A stretch of DNA of 64,000 bases from Planctomycetota bacterium (GTDB lineage: Bacteria > Planctomycetota > PUPC01 > DSUN01). The stretch covers positions 1-64,000 of the forward strand of contig DAOOIT010000027.1 in assembly GCA_035384565.1 (NCBI GenBank), given 5' to 3'. Each line of letters begins with the position of its first letter. Position 1 is the first letter of the stretch. Positions 54,975 through 63,018 of this stretch are shown piece after piece. Under the pieces are notes generated by a model, which saw nothing but the letters and a program-made list of their open reading frames with translations, did not search any database and had not been told where the DNA came from. Made by a program: the position numbers and the translations under genes.

Positions 54975-56402
54975 GTGGCCAAGCTGACGAAGCGCGCCGA
55001 CGACTACGCGCAGTGGTACGTGGAGCTGGTGCAACGGGCCGAACTGGCCGATTACGCGCCCGTGCGCGGCTGCATGGTGATCCGCCCCCACGGCTACGCG
55101 ATCTGGGAGAACATGCAGCGGGCGCTCGACGGCATGTTCAAGGCCACCGGCCACCAGAACGCCTACTTCCCGCTCTTCATCCCCGAGAGCTTCATCAAGA
55201 AGGAGGCGGAACACGTCGAGGGCTTCGCGCCCCACTGTGCCGTCGTGACCCACGGCGGCGGCAAGGAGCTCGAAGAGCCCCTCTACGTCCGCCCCACATC
55301 CGAAACCATCATCTGGGCGATGTACAAGCAGTGGATCCAGTCGCACCGCGACCTGCCGCTGCTCATCAATCAGTGGGCCAACGTGGTGCGCTGGGAGATG
55401 CGGCCCCGCCTGTTCCTGCGCACCATCGAGTTCCTGTGGCAGGAGGGCCACACGGCCCACGCCACCGAGGCCGAGGCCGAGGAGGAAACCCTCCGCATCC
55501 TCGAAATCTACCGCACCTTCGCCGAGGACTACATGGCCGTGCCCGTCGTGCCCGGGCAGAAGACCGAGGCCGAGAAGTTCGCGGGCGCCGTCCGCACCTA
55601 CTGCATCGAGGCCATGACGCAGGACAAGCGGGCCATCCAGGCCGGCACCTCGCACATGCTGGGCCAGAACTTCGCCAAGGCATTCGACGTGACGTACCAG
55701 GACGCCGCGGGCCAGCTCCAGCACGTGTGGGCCACGAGCTGGGGCGTCTCGACCCGCCTCGTCGGCGCGCTCGTGATGGCGCACAGCGACGACCAGGGCC
55801 TCGTGCTGCCCCCCAAGCTGGCGCCCATCCACGTGGTTATCGTGCCCATCTACAAGACCGACGACGAGCGCGCCGCCGTGCTCGAGTTCGCGGCCAGCCT
55901 GCGCCAGGCGCTGCCCAAGGAACTCGTCGTGCGGCTCGATGACCGCGAGCAGTACAAGCCGGGCTGGAAGTTCAACGAGTGGGAACTCAAGGGCGTGCCC
56001 CTGCGAATCGAGGTCGGGCCGCGCGACGTGCAACAGGGCCAGGCCACCTTCGCCCGCCGCGACACGGGCGAGAAGCGCCCTGTGCCGCGCGACGCCGTGG
56101 TCGCCGAGGCGCCGGCCACCCTCGCCGCCATCCAGAAGGGCCTGTTCGACAAGGCTCTCGCCTTCCGCCAGGCCAACACCCACGAGGTGAGGACCTACGC
56201 GGAGTTCAAAGAGCGCCTCGAGAGCGAAGGCGGCTTCTTCGTGGCCGACTGGGGCGGAACCACCGAGCAGGAGCTTCAGATCCAGGAGGAGACGAAGGCC
56301 ACCATCCGCTGTATCCCGCGCCAGGGCGGCGAGCCGCAAGGCCCCTGCTTCCTCACCGGCGGCAGGGCCAACGTCCGCGTGATCCTGGCAAAGGCATACT
56401 GA
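54975..56402 (+). CDS. proS: prolyl-tRNA synthetase, archaeal/eukaryal type (475 aa)
   Basis: Charges tRNA-Pro. The length of about 475 residues, the absence of the editing insertion of bacterial ProS, and a C-terminal extension after the anticodon domain identify the type-3 (archaeal/eukaryal-like) enzyme. Class II motif 2 is seen in RWEMRPRLFLRTIEFLWQEG, and motif 3 in the region WGVSTRLVGALVMAHSDDQG. The GTG start is set by AGGAG at about 9 nt upstream, and a promoter precedes it. Lacking the editing domain, it must rely on other factors to clear alanyl-tRNA-Pro. A palindrome lies directly downstream. Confidence 0.95.
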   Translation: MAKLTKRADDYAQWYVELVQRAELADYAPVRGCMVIRPHGYAIWENMQRALDGMFKATGHQNAYFPLFIPESFIKKEAEHVEGFAPHCAVVTHGGGKELEEPLYVRPTSETIIWAMYKQWIQSHRDLPLLINQWANVVRWEMRPRLFLRTIEFLWQEGHTAHATEAEAEEETLRILEIYRTFAEDYMAVPVVPGQKTEAEKFAGAVRTYCIEAMTQDKRAIQAGTSHMLGQNFAKAFDVTYQDAAGQLQHVWATSWGVSTRLVGALVMAHSDDQGLVLPPKLAPIHVVIVPIYKTDDERAAVLEFAASLRQALPKELVVRLDDREQYKPGWKFNEWELKGVPLRIEVGPRDVQQGQATFARRDTGEKRPVPRDAVVAEAPATLAAIQKGLFDKALAFRQANTHEVRTYAEFKERLESEGGFFVADWGGTTEQELQIQEETKATIRCIPRQGGEPQGPCFLTGGRANVRVILAKAY

Positions 56403-56414
56403 ACAAGTGAATGC

Positions 56415-56450
56415 CTGGGGAGGGACTTCTCGGGAGAAGTCCCTCCCCAG
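56415..56450. terminator. strong palindromic hairpin between proS and the ABC transporter gene
   Basis: Perfect 17-bp inverted arms (56415-56431 and 56434-56450; arm CTGGGGAGGGACTTCTC) are separated by GG. It could terminate proS transcription. No T tract follows the hairpin closely. Confidence 0.65.
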
Positions 56451-56472
56451 CCCCTCTTCAAGAGCTTTCGCA

Positions 56473-57381
56473 TTGGCCACCGCAGTCCTCAAGACCATTG
56501 ACCTCACGAAGCGCTTCGGGCGGTTCACGGCCGTGGACCGCCTGTGCCTCGAGGTCAATGAGGGCGACGTTTTCGGGTTCCTCGGGCCGAACGGCGCGGG
56601 CAAAACGACCACGATGCGCATGATTGTGGGCCTGGTGCGCCCCACCTCGGGGCGCATCGAGGTGAACGGGGTGGACGCTCGCCGCCACTTCCTCGACGCC
56701 ATCGCGCAGATCGGCTCGTTGGTGGACATTCCGGCGTTCTATCGCCACCTGACGGGCCGGAGCAACCTGTCGCTCCTCGCCCAAGTGGCCGGCGGCGTGC
56801 CCAAGGGCCGCGTGGATGAGGTGATCGAGGCCGTAGGCATGCAGAAGGCCTGCCTGAAGAAGGTCAAGACCTACTCCCACGGCATGCTCCAGCGCCTGGC
56901 CATCGCCCAGGCGCTCCTCACGCGCCCTCCCCTGCTCATCCTCGACGAGCCGACCACAGGCCTCGACCCCGAGGGCAAGCTCGAATTCCTCCACCTCCTG
57001 CGCAGCCTGGCCCGCGACCAGAGGATCACCATCTTCATCTCCAGCCACCTGCTCGAAGAGGTGGAGGAAATCTGCAACCGGGCAGCGATCATCAAGGACG
57101 GGCGACTCCTCGTGTGCGGCGAGGTGCGCAGCCTCCTCGCCGAGGAGTTGCGCACGTACCGCACCGTGGTGTCGGACGCGGCCAAGGCCCGCGCCCTTCT
57201 CGACGGCCGTCCTTGGGTCCACGGCCTGAGCGTGGAGGGCCGGCGGCTGTTGGTCACGGCCCGACAGGACGACGCCCCCCAGATCGCCGACACACTGGTC
57301 AAAGGCGGCGTTGCACTCGAGGAGCTGTCTCCCCAGGCCAAGAGCCTGCGCACGCTGTTCATGGAACTGATGAAGGAATGA
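56473..57381 (+). CDS. ABC transporter ATP-binding protein (~302 aa)
   Basis: An ATPase of an ABC-2-type exporter. Walker A is LGPNGAGKTTTM, the signature motif is YSHGMLQRLAIAQAL (SHGM replacing SGGQ, as is usual for this subfamily), Walker B is LLILDEPTTGLD, and the switch is ISSHLLEEVEEIC. The start is uncertain: I prefer TTG at 56473, just before the VLKTIDLTKRFG core. A GTG at 56407 would translate through the palindrome at 56415-56450. The stop overlaps the permease start as ATGA. Confidence 0.88.
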   Translation: MATAVLKTIDLTKRFGRFTAVDRLCLEVNEGDVFGFLGPNGAGKTTTMRMIVGLVRPTSGRIEVNGVDARRHFLDAIAQIGSLVDIPAFYRHLTGRSNLSLLAQVAGGVPKGRVDEVIEAVGMQKACLKKVKTYSHGMLQRLAIAQALLTRPPLLILDEPTTGLDPEGKLEFLHLLRSLARDQRITIFISSHLLEEVEEICNRAAIIKDGRLLVCGEVRSLLAEELRTYRTVVSDAAKARALLDGRPWVHGLSVEGRRLLVTARQDDAPQIADTLVKGGVALEELSPQAKSLRTLFMELMKE

Positions 57382-58307
57382 CGGACGCGAAGTCGCACAA
57401 TCGAGGGCCTCTGGGCTTGGGCAGCCTGCGGCGGATCGGACGCCTCACGTGGGTGGAGATTCGCAAGCTCGTCTCGCACAAGCTCTTCCCCGCGGCCGTG
57501 ATCATCACGCTCCTCGTCACCGCGGGCCTCGGGCTGGCGGCCAAGAATTTCACCGAGAGCACAGGCTCCACCGTGCGCTTCTCGAACTACAGCCTGTGGG
57601 TGGCCAGCGCCGGCTACGGCCTCCAGGTGAGCGCGCTGCTGCTCACGGCGCTGGGCGCCATGGCGATGTCGAGCGAGGCCACGGGGCGCACCCTCAACAC
57701 CGTCCTCGCCCGCCCCATTCGCCGCTTCGAGTTCGCAATCGCCAAGGTGCTTTCGCTGGTCTTCGCCACCGTGGCCGTCGTCCTCGCAGCCGCGCTCGCC
57801 GCCTGGATCGTCGGGGGAACCGTGCCCGAGAAGCACTCGCTCCCCATCCACCGAGGCGAGCTGGCCCCGCGGCCAGGCGGATTCCCGACGTATGCCGACG
57901 TGGTGGACCCGCAATACCCCGACACGGTCATCGCCACACGGGGCGAGGTGATGGGCGAGATTCTCTACGGCTTCATGCTGCTCGTGGTGCCCGTGCTCGC
58001 CGGCGTCAGCCTGGGATTCCTCCTCGGCACCCTCATCGAGTCCTCGGGCCTCGCGGTGGGCATCGCCGTGGGCGTCTTCATGACGCTCGAGGCGACCAAG
58101 TTCATCCCCGTGTTCGAGGAGTACCTCGGCCGCCTCGCCTTCAACTACCCGATGACCCGCATCACCACCCTCATGCTCGAAGCGGGCAAGGGCACCGTTC
58201 CTCAATGGCACGACGCCCTGGTCGGGGTCGGCATCTCGGCCATCTATGTCGCTGTATCGCTCCTCGTGTCCGTCACCCTCTTCTGTCGCAGGGACATCAC
58301 GCTGTGA
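57378..58307 (+). CDS. ABC-2-type transporter permease (309 aa)
   Basis: The membrane partner of the ATPase. It has about six hydrophobic helices: LFPAAVIITLLVTAGLGLA, LQVSALLLTALGAMAM, VLSLVFATVAVVLAAALAAW, LYGFMLLVVPVLAGVSLGF, LAVGIAVGVFMTLEA and AIYVAVSLLVSVTLF. An exported loop lies between helices three and four. The ATG lies inside the ATPase stop (ATGA), so the pair is translationally coupled. The substrate is unknown; the layout (SSEATGRTLNTVLARPIRR) resembles permeases called ABC-2 family. The FG-GAP gene start overlaps its stop. Confidence 0.85.
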   Translation: MTDAKSHNRGPLGLGSLRRIGRLTWVEIRKLVSHKLFPAAVIITLLVTAGLGLAAKNFTESTGSTVRFSNYSLWVASAGYGLQVSALLLTALGAMAMSSEATGRTLNTVLARPIRRFEFAIAKVLSLVFATVAVVLAAALAAWIVGGTVPEKHSLPIHRGELAPRPGGFPTYADVVDPQYPDTVIATRGEVMGEILYGFMLLVVPVLAGVSLGFLLGTLIESSGLAVGIAVGVFMTLEATKFIPVFEEYLGRLAFNYPMTRITTLMLEAGKGTVPQWHDALVGVGISAIYVAVSLLVSVTLFCRRDITL

Positions 58308-59845
58308 GAAACGCGCTCCTCGCCTTGGCGCTCTGGTCCGCTGCCACATGCTTCGCCGGCGCCGTCACCTACCACAGCCTGAACCTCGCGGGCGAGGCCG
58401 ACAACGGCATTTTCGCCGAGGACCTCACCGGGAACGGCCGCTTCGACCTCATCGGCCTGGCCGCCGGCCGCATCGCCATCTTCCGAGCCGACCCCGCGCA
58501 GCAGTCGGGCTACTCGCCCACGCCCGAAGTCCTCATCACCGGCCCCACCGCCTACTTCGCCGACGTCGCCGACGTCGTCCCTGACAAGGGCAAGGAGATT
58601 CTCATCCTGACTCCCGACGGGGTCTGGGCCTTCGTTCAGGCCGACGGCCGCTTCAACCCGCGACCCCGCCCTCTCATCCGCTGCGAGACCATCCTCTCCC
58701 TCAACACCCTCCGCAGCGGCATCGCCGCCCAGTACCAACCCAACGTCCAAGTGCTGCCCTGGAACTTCGCCTTCGACGCCAACGGCGACGGCCTCGACGA
58801 CGTGCTCGTGCCCCACGACAAGGGCACCGACGTCTACCTCCAGAAGCCCGCCGGCCAGTTCGCAAAGCCCATCACCCTCAGCCTCTTCCCCATCGTCCAC
58901 CACTTCGCCGCTCCCGGCCACAAGGCCGACGAGTTCCACCAGACCACCTCCCGCTCCGCACGCCTCCAGATGGTCGTCCCGAGCCTCGAAAGCCGCGACG
59001 TCAACGGCGATGGCAAGCCCGACCTAATCTCCGGCCCCTACTGGTTCGCCCAGAAGCTCGATGGCACCTTCGACACCACGGCCGCCCACCTGCCCCCCGA
59101 CCGTCAGAGCCAGGTCGCCCCCAACATCCGCATCGTGGACATCAATGGCGACAAGAGGCCCGACCGCTTCACCGAAGAGAACGTAATGGACGACCCGCTC
59201 AACATCGTCACCCGCGTGCGCGTCTTCCTCGCCGACGCCGCCGGCAGGCTCCCCGAGAACCCCACCCAGGTGATCGTTGACCAGAACGTCCTCATACACA
59301 CCAACCTGCCGCTCCACGACTTCGACGGCGACGGCTGTCTCGACTTCGCCATGTACAAGACCGACATCACCGTCACCGAAATCGCCAAATGGGTCCGACA
59401 GGCCTTTGGGCAGATCGAGGGCAACCTCAACTTCTTCCTCTTCAACCGCGCGGCCAACTGCTACGGCACCCGCCCCGACCGCCGCGTCGCACCATCGTCC
59501 TCGAAGCCTATCACCATGCGTTTCAAGGTGGACCTTATGGAGGCGATGATGGGCCTGGTCTGGGAGCGTTACCTCTCCACGATGATGAGGTTCGAGGGCG
59601 ACTACAACGGCGACGGCCGCCCTGACCTTCTGGTGCGCGAGAAGACCGAGCAGATCTCAATCTACTTCAACACCGGTCGCCGCGATCCTCTCTTCTCCCG
59701 TGACCCGGACATCGTGCTCGACAATCTCCCCAACTTCGGGGGCCTCGCCCTAAGTGACCTCAATGCTGATGGTTGCACCGACCTCCTACTCTACTCCGGC
59801 AACTACGACCAGGTCATCGCCGTCTACATCTCCCGAAAGAAGTGA
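58304..59845 (+). CDS. secreted FG-GAP/VCBS-type repeat protein (513 aa)
   Basis: A signal peptide (RNALLALALWSAATCFAGA) is followed by several FG-GAP/VCBS-like blades with calcium-type loops: DLTGNGRFD, DANGDGLDD, DVNGDGKPD, DINGDKRPD, DFDGDGCLD, DYNGDGRPD and DLNADGCTD. Such seven-bladed integrin-like propellers bind ligands or calcium at the cell surface. The GTG start overlaps the permease stop as GTGA, which implies co-expression with the ABC exporter; it could be a substrate or partner, but that is inference. The alcohol dehydrogenase gene starts 3 nt after its stop. Confidence 0.88.
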   Translation: MRNALLALALWSAATCFAGAVTYHSLNLAGEADNGIFAEDLTGNGRFDLIGLAAGRIAIFRADPAQQSGYSPTPEVLITGPTAYFADVADVVPDKGKEILILTPDGVWAFVQADGRFNPRPRPLIRCETILSLNTLRSGIAAQYQPNVQVLPWNFAFDANGDGLDDVLVPHDKGTDVYLQKPAGQFAKPITLSLFPIVHHFAAPGHKADEFHQTTSRSARLQMVVPSLESRDVNGDGKPDLISGPYWFAQKLDGTFDTTAAHLPPDRQSQVAPNIRIVDINGDKRPDRFTEENVMDDPLNIVTRVRVFLADAAGRLPENPTQVIVDQNVLIHTNLPLHDFDGDGCLDFAMYKTDITVTEIAKWVRQAFGQIEGNLNFFLFNRAANCYGTRPDRRVAPSSSKPITMRFKVDLMEAMMGLVWERYLSTMMRFEGDYNGDGRPDLLVREKTEQISIYFNTGRRDPLFSRDPDIVLDNLPNFGGLALSDLNADGCTDLLLYSGNYDQVIAVYISRKK

Positions 59846-59848
59846 CGC

Positions 59849-60892
59849 ATGCTCGCAGCGGTCCTGGAAGCCCGTCAGCGCATGGTCGTCCGCCAGGTGC
59901 CGGACCCACCACTCATCCCGGGCCACGTCGCCATAGCCCCAAGAGCAGTGGGCATTTGCGGCACAGATCTCCACGTCTACCTCGGCACCATGGAGCACCG
60001 CGTCCCCTATCCAGCCATCCTCGGACATGAGCTGGCGGGCACCGTCATCAAGGCGGCCCCCGACGTCACCAGCCTTGCGCCCGGCGCTCCTGTGGCGGTG
60101 GATAACGTCCTCTCCTGCGGTCACTGCCCGCGTTGCGCCGAAGGCCAACTCAATGTATGTGAAGCACTTAAGGTGATCGGGATTGACTGCCCAGGGGGCC
60201 TCGCCCAACGCCTCGTCGTCCCCGCGCGCCTCGTCTATCCCTACCCCCGCTCGCTCCCGATGCACCAGGGCGTGATGGTTGAGCTCTACTCGATCGCCGT
60301 CCACGCATCCCGCAAGACGCAGGTCGAGGCCGGCGACATAGTTACAATCCTCGGTGCCGGCAAGGTCGGCCTCTCGCTCCTTGATGTTCTTCGCCTCTCG
60401 CCGGCGCGCCTCCTGATGAGCGTGGACTTGGATGACTCTCGCCTCGCCGTCGCAAGGGAGCTCGGGGCGGACGTCACACTCAACCCTATACGTGACGATG
60501 TCTTAGGCGAGGTCAAGCGCCTCACCTCAGGGCGTGGGGCCGACAAGGTCATCGAGGCCGTCGGCCACCCCTCCCCCGTCCCTGGCCAGCCCACCCCGGC
60601 AGAGCTCGCCTTCCACCTCGTGCGCTCCGCCGGCCAGATCACCATGATCGGCCAAGGCGAGCAGACCGACTCTGTCTACTGGCGCGAGTTCGTGCTAAAG
60701 GAAGCCACGGTAAGGACTTCCAGGCTCAACCTCGGCGACTTCCCAAGGGCGATCGCCCTCCTCGAGGCCGGGCGCCTGCACCCAGACAGGCTCATCACCC
60801 ACCGCGTGCCCCTCGCCGACGCCCCGCGGGCCTACGCCGACCTCGCCGCCCACACGCCGGGGATGATCAAGGTCGTTGTTGAACTGCCTTGA
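59849..60892 (+). CDS. zinc-dependent medium-chain alcohol/polyol dehydrogenase (347 aa)
   Basis: A GroES-like N-terminal domain has the catalytic zinc site (GICGTDLH and GHELAG) and a structural zinc loop of four cysteines (CGHCPRCAEGQLNVC). The NAD-binding domain has GAGKVGLSLLDV and SVDLDDSRLAVA. It resembles threonine, sorbitol or similar polyol dehydrogenases; substrate is not assignable. It closes the proS-to-dehydrogenase run, directly after the FG-GAP gene, and is followed by 69 nt with no gene before the mla operon, which converges from the minus strand. Confidence 0.9.
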   Translation: MLAAVLEARQRMVVRQVPDPPLIPGHVAIAPRAVGICGTDLHVYLGTMEHRVPYPAILGHELAGTVIKAAPDVTSLAPGAPVAVDNVLSCGHCPRCAEGQLNVCEALKVIGIDCPGGLAQRLVVPARLVYPYPRSLPMHQGVMVELYSIAVHASRKTQVEAGDIVTILGAGKVGLSLLDVLRLSPARLLMSVDLDDSRLAVARELGADVTLNPIRDDVLGEVKRLTSGRGADKVIEAVGHPSPVPGQPTPAELAFHLVRSAGQITMIGQGEQTDSVYWREFVLKEATVRTSRLNLGDFPRAIALLEAGRLHPDRLITHRVPLADAPRAYADLAAHTPGMIKVVVELP

Positions 60893-60961
60893 TACGCCGA
60901 CCCAGCCTGTCGCGCCCGTCGCGACCCGGCCGGGGCGCGGCGGGGCAACTCCGCACTGACC

Positions 60962-61696
60962 CTAGTCCCAGCTCTTCACGGCGTGGCGACGGTTCTGGTT
61001 GTAGGCGTCGCGGATGGCAACGTAGGGGTCGAGGGACATCTTCTTGAAGTCCTCGTACTCCCCAAGGGTGAGCGATGTGCGGTTGATGCGGGAGATGAGG
61101 GAGGCGCCGGGCAGGAAAGTGGCAGGGTCGAGCAGGGCGTTGACGAGTGCGCCGACCGTGTCGCGCGGGCAAGAGGGCCCGACGAGCGGCCAGTGCAGGT
61201 AGACGCTCATGCCCCATCCCCAGACGCCCAGGGTCTGGCCGAAGTCCTCGTTGCGCATCCTGATCTTGAACCAGTGCTTGGCGGGGTCGAAAAGGCCGAG
61301 GAGGCCGACGGTGGTGTTGATGCCGAAGCGCTCGAGCTCGGTGCCCGAGCCCTTGAGGTCGCCCTGGAAGAGGCAGTTGAGGCTGCGGCCGGGCGCGCCC
61401 AGGTTGCTGAAAAGGTTGCCAACGCTGACCCGCGCGGGCTGTGGCACGAGGAACTTGTAGCCCCGGGCCACGGGGCGGATGACCCAGTAGTAGAGCTTAT
61501 CGTTGACGTGGTAGAAGGCGCGGTTCATGCCCTGGTAGGGGTCGCGCAGCGGCGGCACGATCTCGTCGTCGGCGCCATTTTTCTCAAAGGGGTCCACGTC
61601 CTCGGCTTCCGCCGGTTCCGCCGCAGCCGCCAGGGCCGGGCTACCGAGCAGCAACAGGGTCGCCAGGAGCATCGGGGACAGGCGCGGGGTGCTCAC
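60962..61696 (-). CDS. mlaA: MlaA/VacJ family outer-membrane lipid-asymmetry protein (244 aa)
   Basis: MlaA extracts mislocalised phospholipid from the outer leaflet of the outer membrane. The core motifs are DPYQGMNRAFYHVND, VSVGNLFSNLGAPGRSLNCLFQGD and the FGINTTVGLLGLFDPA region, followed by DFGQTLGVWGWG. The signal peptide (MLLATLLLLGSPALAAAAEP) has no lipobox, unlike E. coli MlaA, so it would be released or retained by its helices. The GTG start overlaps the mlaC stop as GTGA. It is the last gene of mlaD-mlaC-mlaA. Confidence 0.92.
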   Translation of the reverse strand: MSTPRLSPMLLATLLLLGSPALAAAAEPAEAEDVDPFEKNGADDEIVPPLRDPYQGMNRAFYHVNDKLYYWVIRPVARGYKFLVPQPARVSVGNLFSNLGAPGRSLNCLFQGDLKGSGTELERFGINTTVGLLGLFDPAKHWFKIRMRNEDFGQTLGVWGWGMSVYLHWPLVGPSCPRDTVGALVNALLDPATFLPGASLISRINRTSLTLGEYEDFKKMSLDPYVAIRDAYNQNRRHAVKSWD

Positions 61697-62352
61697 AGTG
61701 CGTTTCCTTTGACCACAGGGGGCGCGGCCTCGTCGGTATCCATCTCGGCGATCTTGGCGCGGAGCTTCTCGATGAACTTCGGGTAGGGCATGCTGTTGAG
61801 CATGCTGGCGAACTGGGTGCGGTAGTTGTTCACCAGGCGCACACCTTCGACCGCGACATCGTAGATCAGCCACTCGCTGTCGTACTTCTTCAGGCTGTAT
61901 TCGAGAGGGACCTCGATGTTCTTGGTGGTGACGATGAGGACCTCCACGCGGGCGTAGTTGCCCTCGATGCGTTCGCCCTTGTACTGGACCTGTTCGCCGG
62001 CGTAGCCCTCGATCTTGCTGAGGTAGGTGCGACGGAGGAGCTCGGTGAAGAGCTGGGTGTACTCCTCGCGCTCGGCGGGGGTGCGCGACGCCCAGTGGCG
62101 GGCGAGGGTGCGCTGCGACATGTCGGCGAAGTTGAAGCGCTCGTTGATGGCGGCGCAGATTTTCTCGCGGCGCTCGGCCTTGCGCTCGGGGGCCTTGAGC
62201 GCCGGGTCCTTCAGAATGGCGAGGAGCTTGTCGGTGCTCTGCTGGACCTGCTGGAGCGGGCCCATCGTGGCGGCGACCGCCCGGGAGACGCCGCCGAACA
62301 GGGCGGCCAGCGCCGCGCCCAGGGCTAGGGTAACGGGCAGGGTTGCTCTCAC
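61693..62352 (-). CDS. mlaC: MlaC-type periplasmic phospholipid carrier (219 aa)
   Basis: A periplasmic shuttle that carries phospholipid between MlaA and the inner-membrane MlaFEDB complex. The signal peptide is TLPVTLALGAALAALFGG, and the Tol-Tol-like fold has NERFNFADMSQRTLARHW, then TYLSKIEGYAGEQVQYKGE, and YDSEWLIYDVAVEGVRLVNN. The GTG start overlaps the mlaD stop (GTGA), and its own stop overlaps mlaA, so the three genes are tightly coupled. Confidence 0.93.
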   Translation of the reverse strand: MRATLPVTLALGAALAALFGGVSRAVAATMGPLQQVQQSTDKLLAILKDPALKAPERKAERREKICAAINERFNFADMSQRTLARHWASRTPAEREEYTQLFTELLRRTYLSKIEGYAGEQVQYKGERIEGNYARVEVLIVTTKNIEVPLEYSLKKYDSEWLIYDVAVEGVRLVNNYRTQFASMLNSMPYPKFIEKLRAKIAEMDTDEAAPPVVKGNAL

Positions 62353-62807
62353 TTGATTCCGCCTCCTGACTGCTGGCTGAAGATGTACTTGGCCACGAGG
62401 GCGTAGAGGTCGAGGGCAGGCTCGGTCTCGCGGATCTGCTGGCCCGGGGCCAGATGCACCTCGGAGCCGCCCGGGCTGATGTCCACCAGTGCATCGCCCA
62501 GCAGGCCGCGGGTCTTCACCGTGGCGATCGCGTCTTCCTGAATCTTCACGTCGCCCGAGATGCCCAGCACCACGTTGGCCTGGTAGTTCTCGAGCGTGAT
62601 CTGCCGCACCCGCCCGATGGGCACGCCGGCGATCACCACGGACGCGCCCTTCTTGAGGCTGCCCGCGTCGGCGAAGCGCGCCGTCAGCTCGTAGCTGCCG
62701 CTGCCGAGCGCGTCCACGCTCCCGATCCGCACGGTGAAGTAGGCGAACAGCACCAGGGCCGCCACCACGAAGCCGCCCACGATCAGCTCCACGCTCACTT
62801 TTCTCAT
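62349..62807 (-). CDS. mlaD: MlaD-type MCE lipid-transport protein (152 aa)
   Basis: An inner-membrane-anchored MCE-domain protein that forms the hexameric lipid channel of the Mla system. One N-terminal helix (ELIVGGFVVAALVLFAYF) is followed by a single MCE domain (RFADAGSLKKGASVVIAGVPIGRV, then TRGLLGDALVDISPGG) and a short tail. The ATG at 62807 is set by GAGGGGA at 6 nt; the upstream frame lacks a ribosome site. The first gene of the operon, it follows a promoter at 62877-62905. The ATPase and permease (mlaF, mlaE) are not in the window. Confidence 0.93.
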   Translation of the reverse strand: MRKVSVELIVGGFVVAALVLFAYFTVRIGSVDALGSGSYELTARFADAGSLKKGASVVIAGVPIGRVRQITLENYQANVVLGISGDVKIQEDAIATVKTRGLLGDALVDISPGGSEVHLAPGQQIRETEPALDLYALVAKYIFSQQSGGGIK

Positions 62808-62876
62808 GTTGCGTCCCCTCGGACCCCGCCGCCGCCTTGGGCGCACGTGAAGATCGAACACGCTGTGTGCCTACTA

Positions 62877-62905
62877 TTGGTAGCCGATGAGCCGTTCCAT
62901 GTCAA
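62877..62905 (-). promoter_or_regulatory. sigma70-like promoter of the mlaDCA operon
   Basis: On the minus strand: TTGACA (62905-62900), a 17-nt spacer, TACCAA (62882-62877). The -10 is poor; the -35 is perfect. Divergent from the sulfatase promoter. Confidence 0.6.
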
Positions 62906-62919
62906 GCGGCGGACGGCCC

Positions 62920-62949
62920 TTGCACGCGGGCAGCGCCCTCGGCTAGAAT
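62920..62949 (+). promoter_or_regulatory. sigma70-like promoter of the sulfatase gene
   Basis: TTGCAC (62920-62925), an 18-nt spacer, TAGAAT (62944-62949). Confidence 0.6.
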
Positions 62950-63018
62950 GGGGGTGCCGCCGCAGCGTCTGCGGCGCGCCGGCCCTCGGGGCGATGGAGA
63001 GGACGAAACGGAGCAACG

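Noticed and set aside
56407..56472. ABC ATPase start at GTG 56407
   Set aside because: It would translate through the 17-bp palindrome and has no ribosome site; the core begins after 56473.
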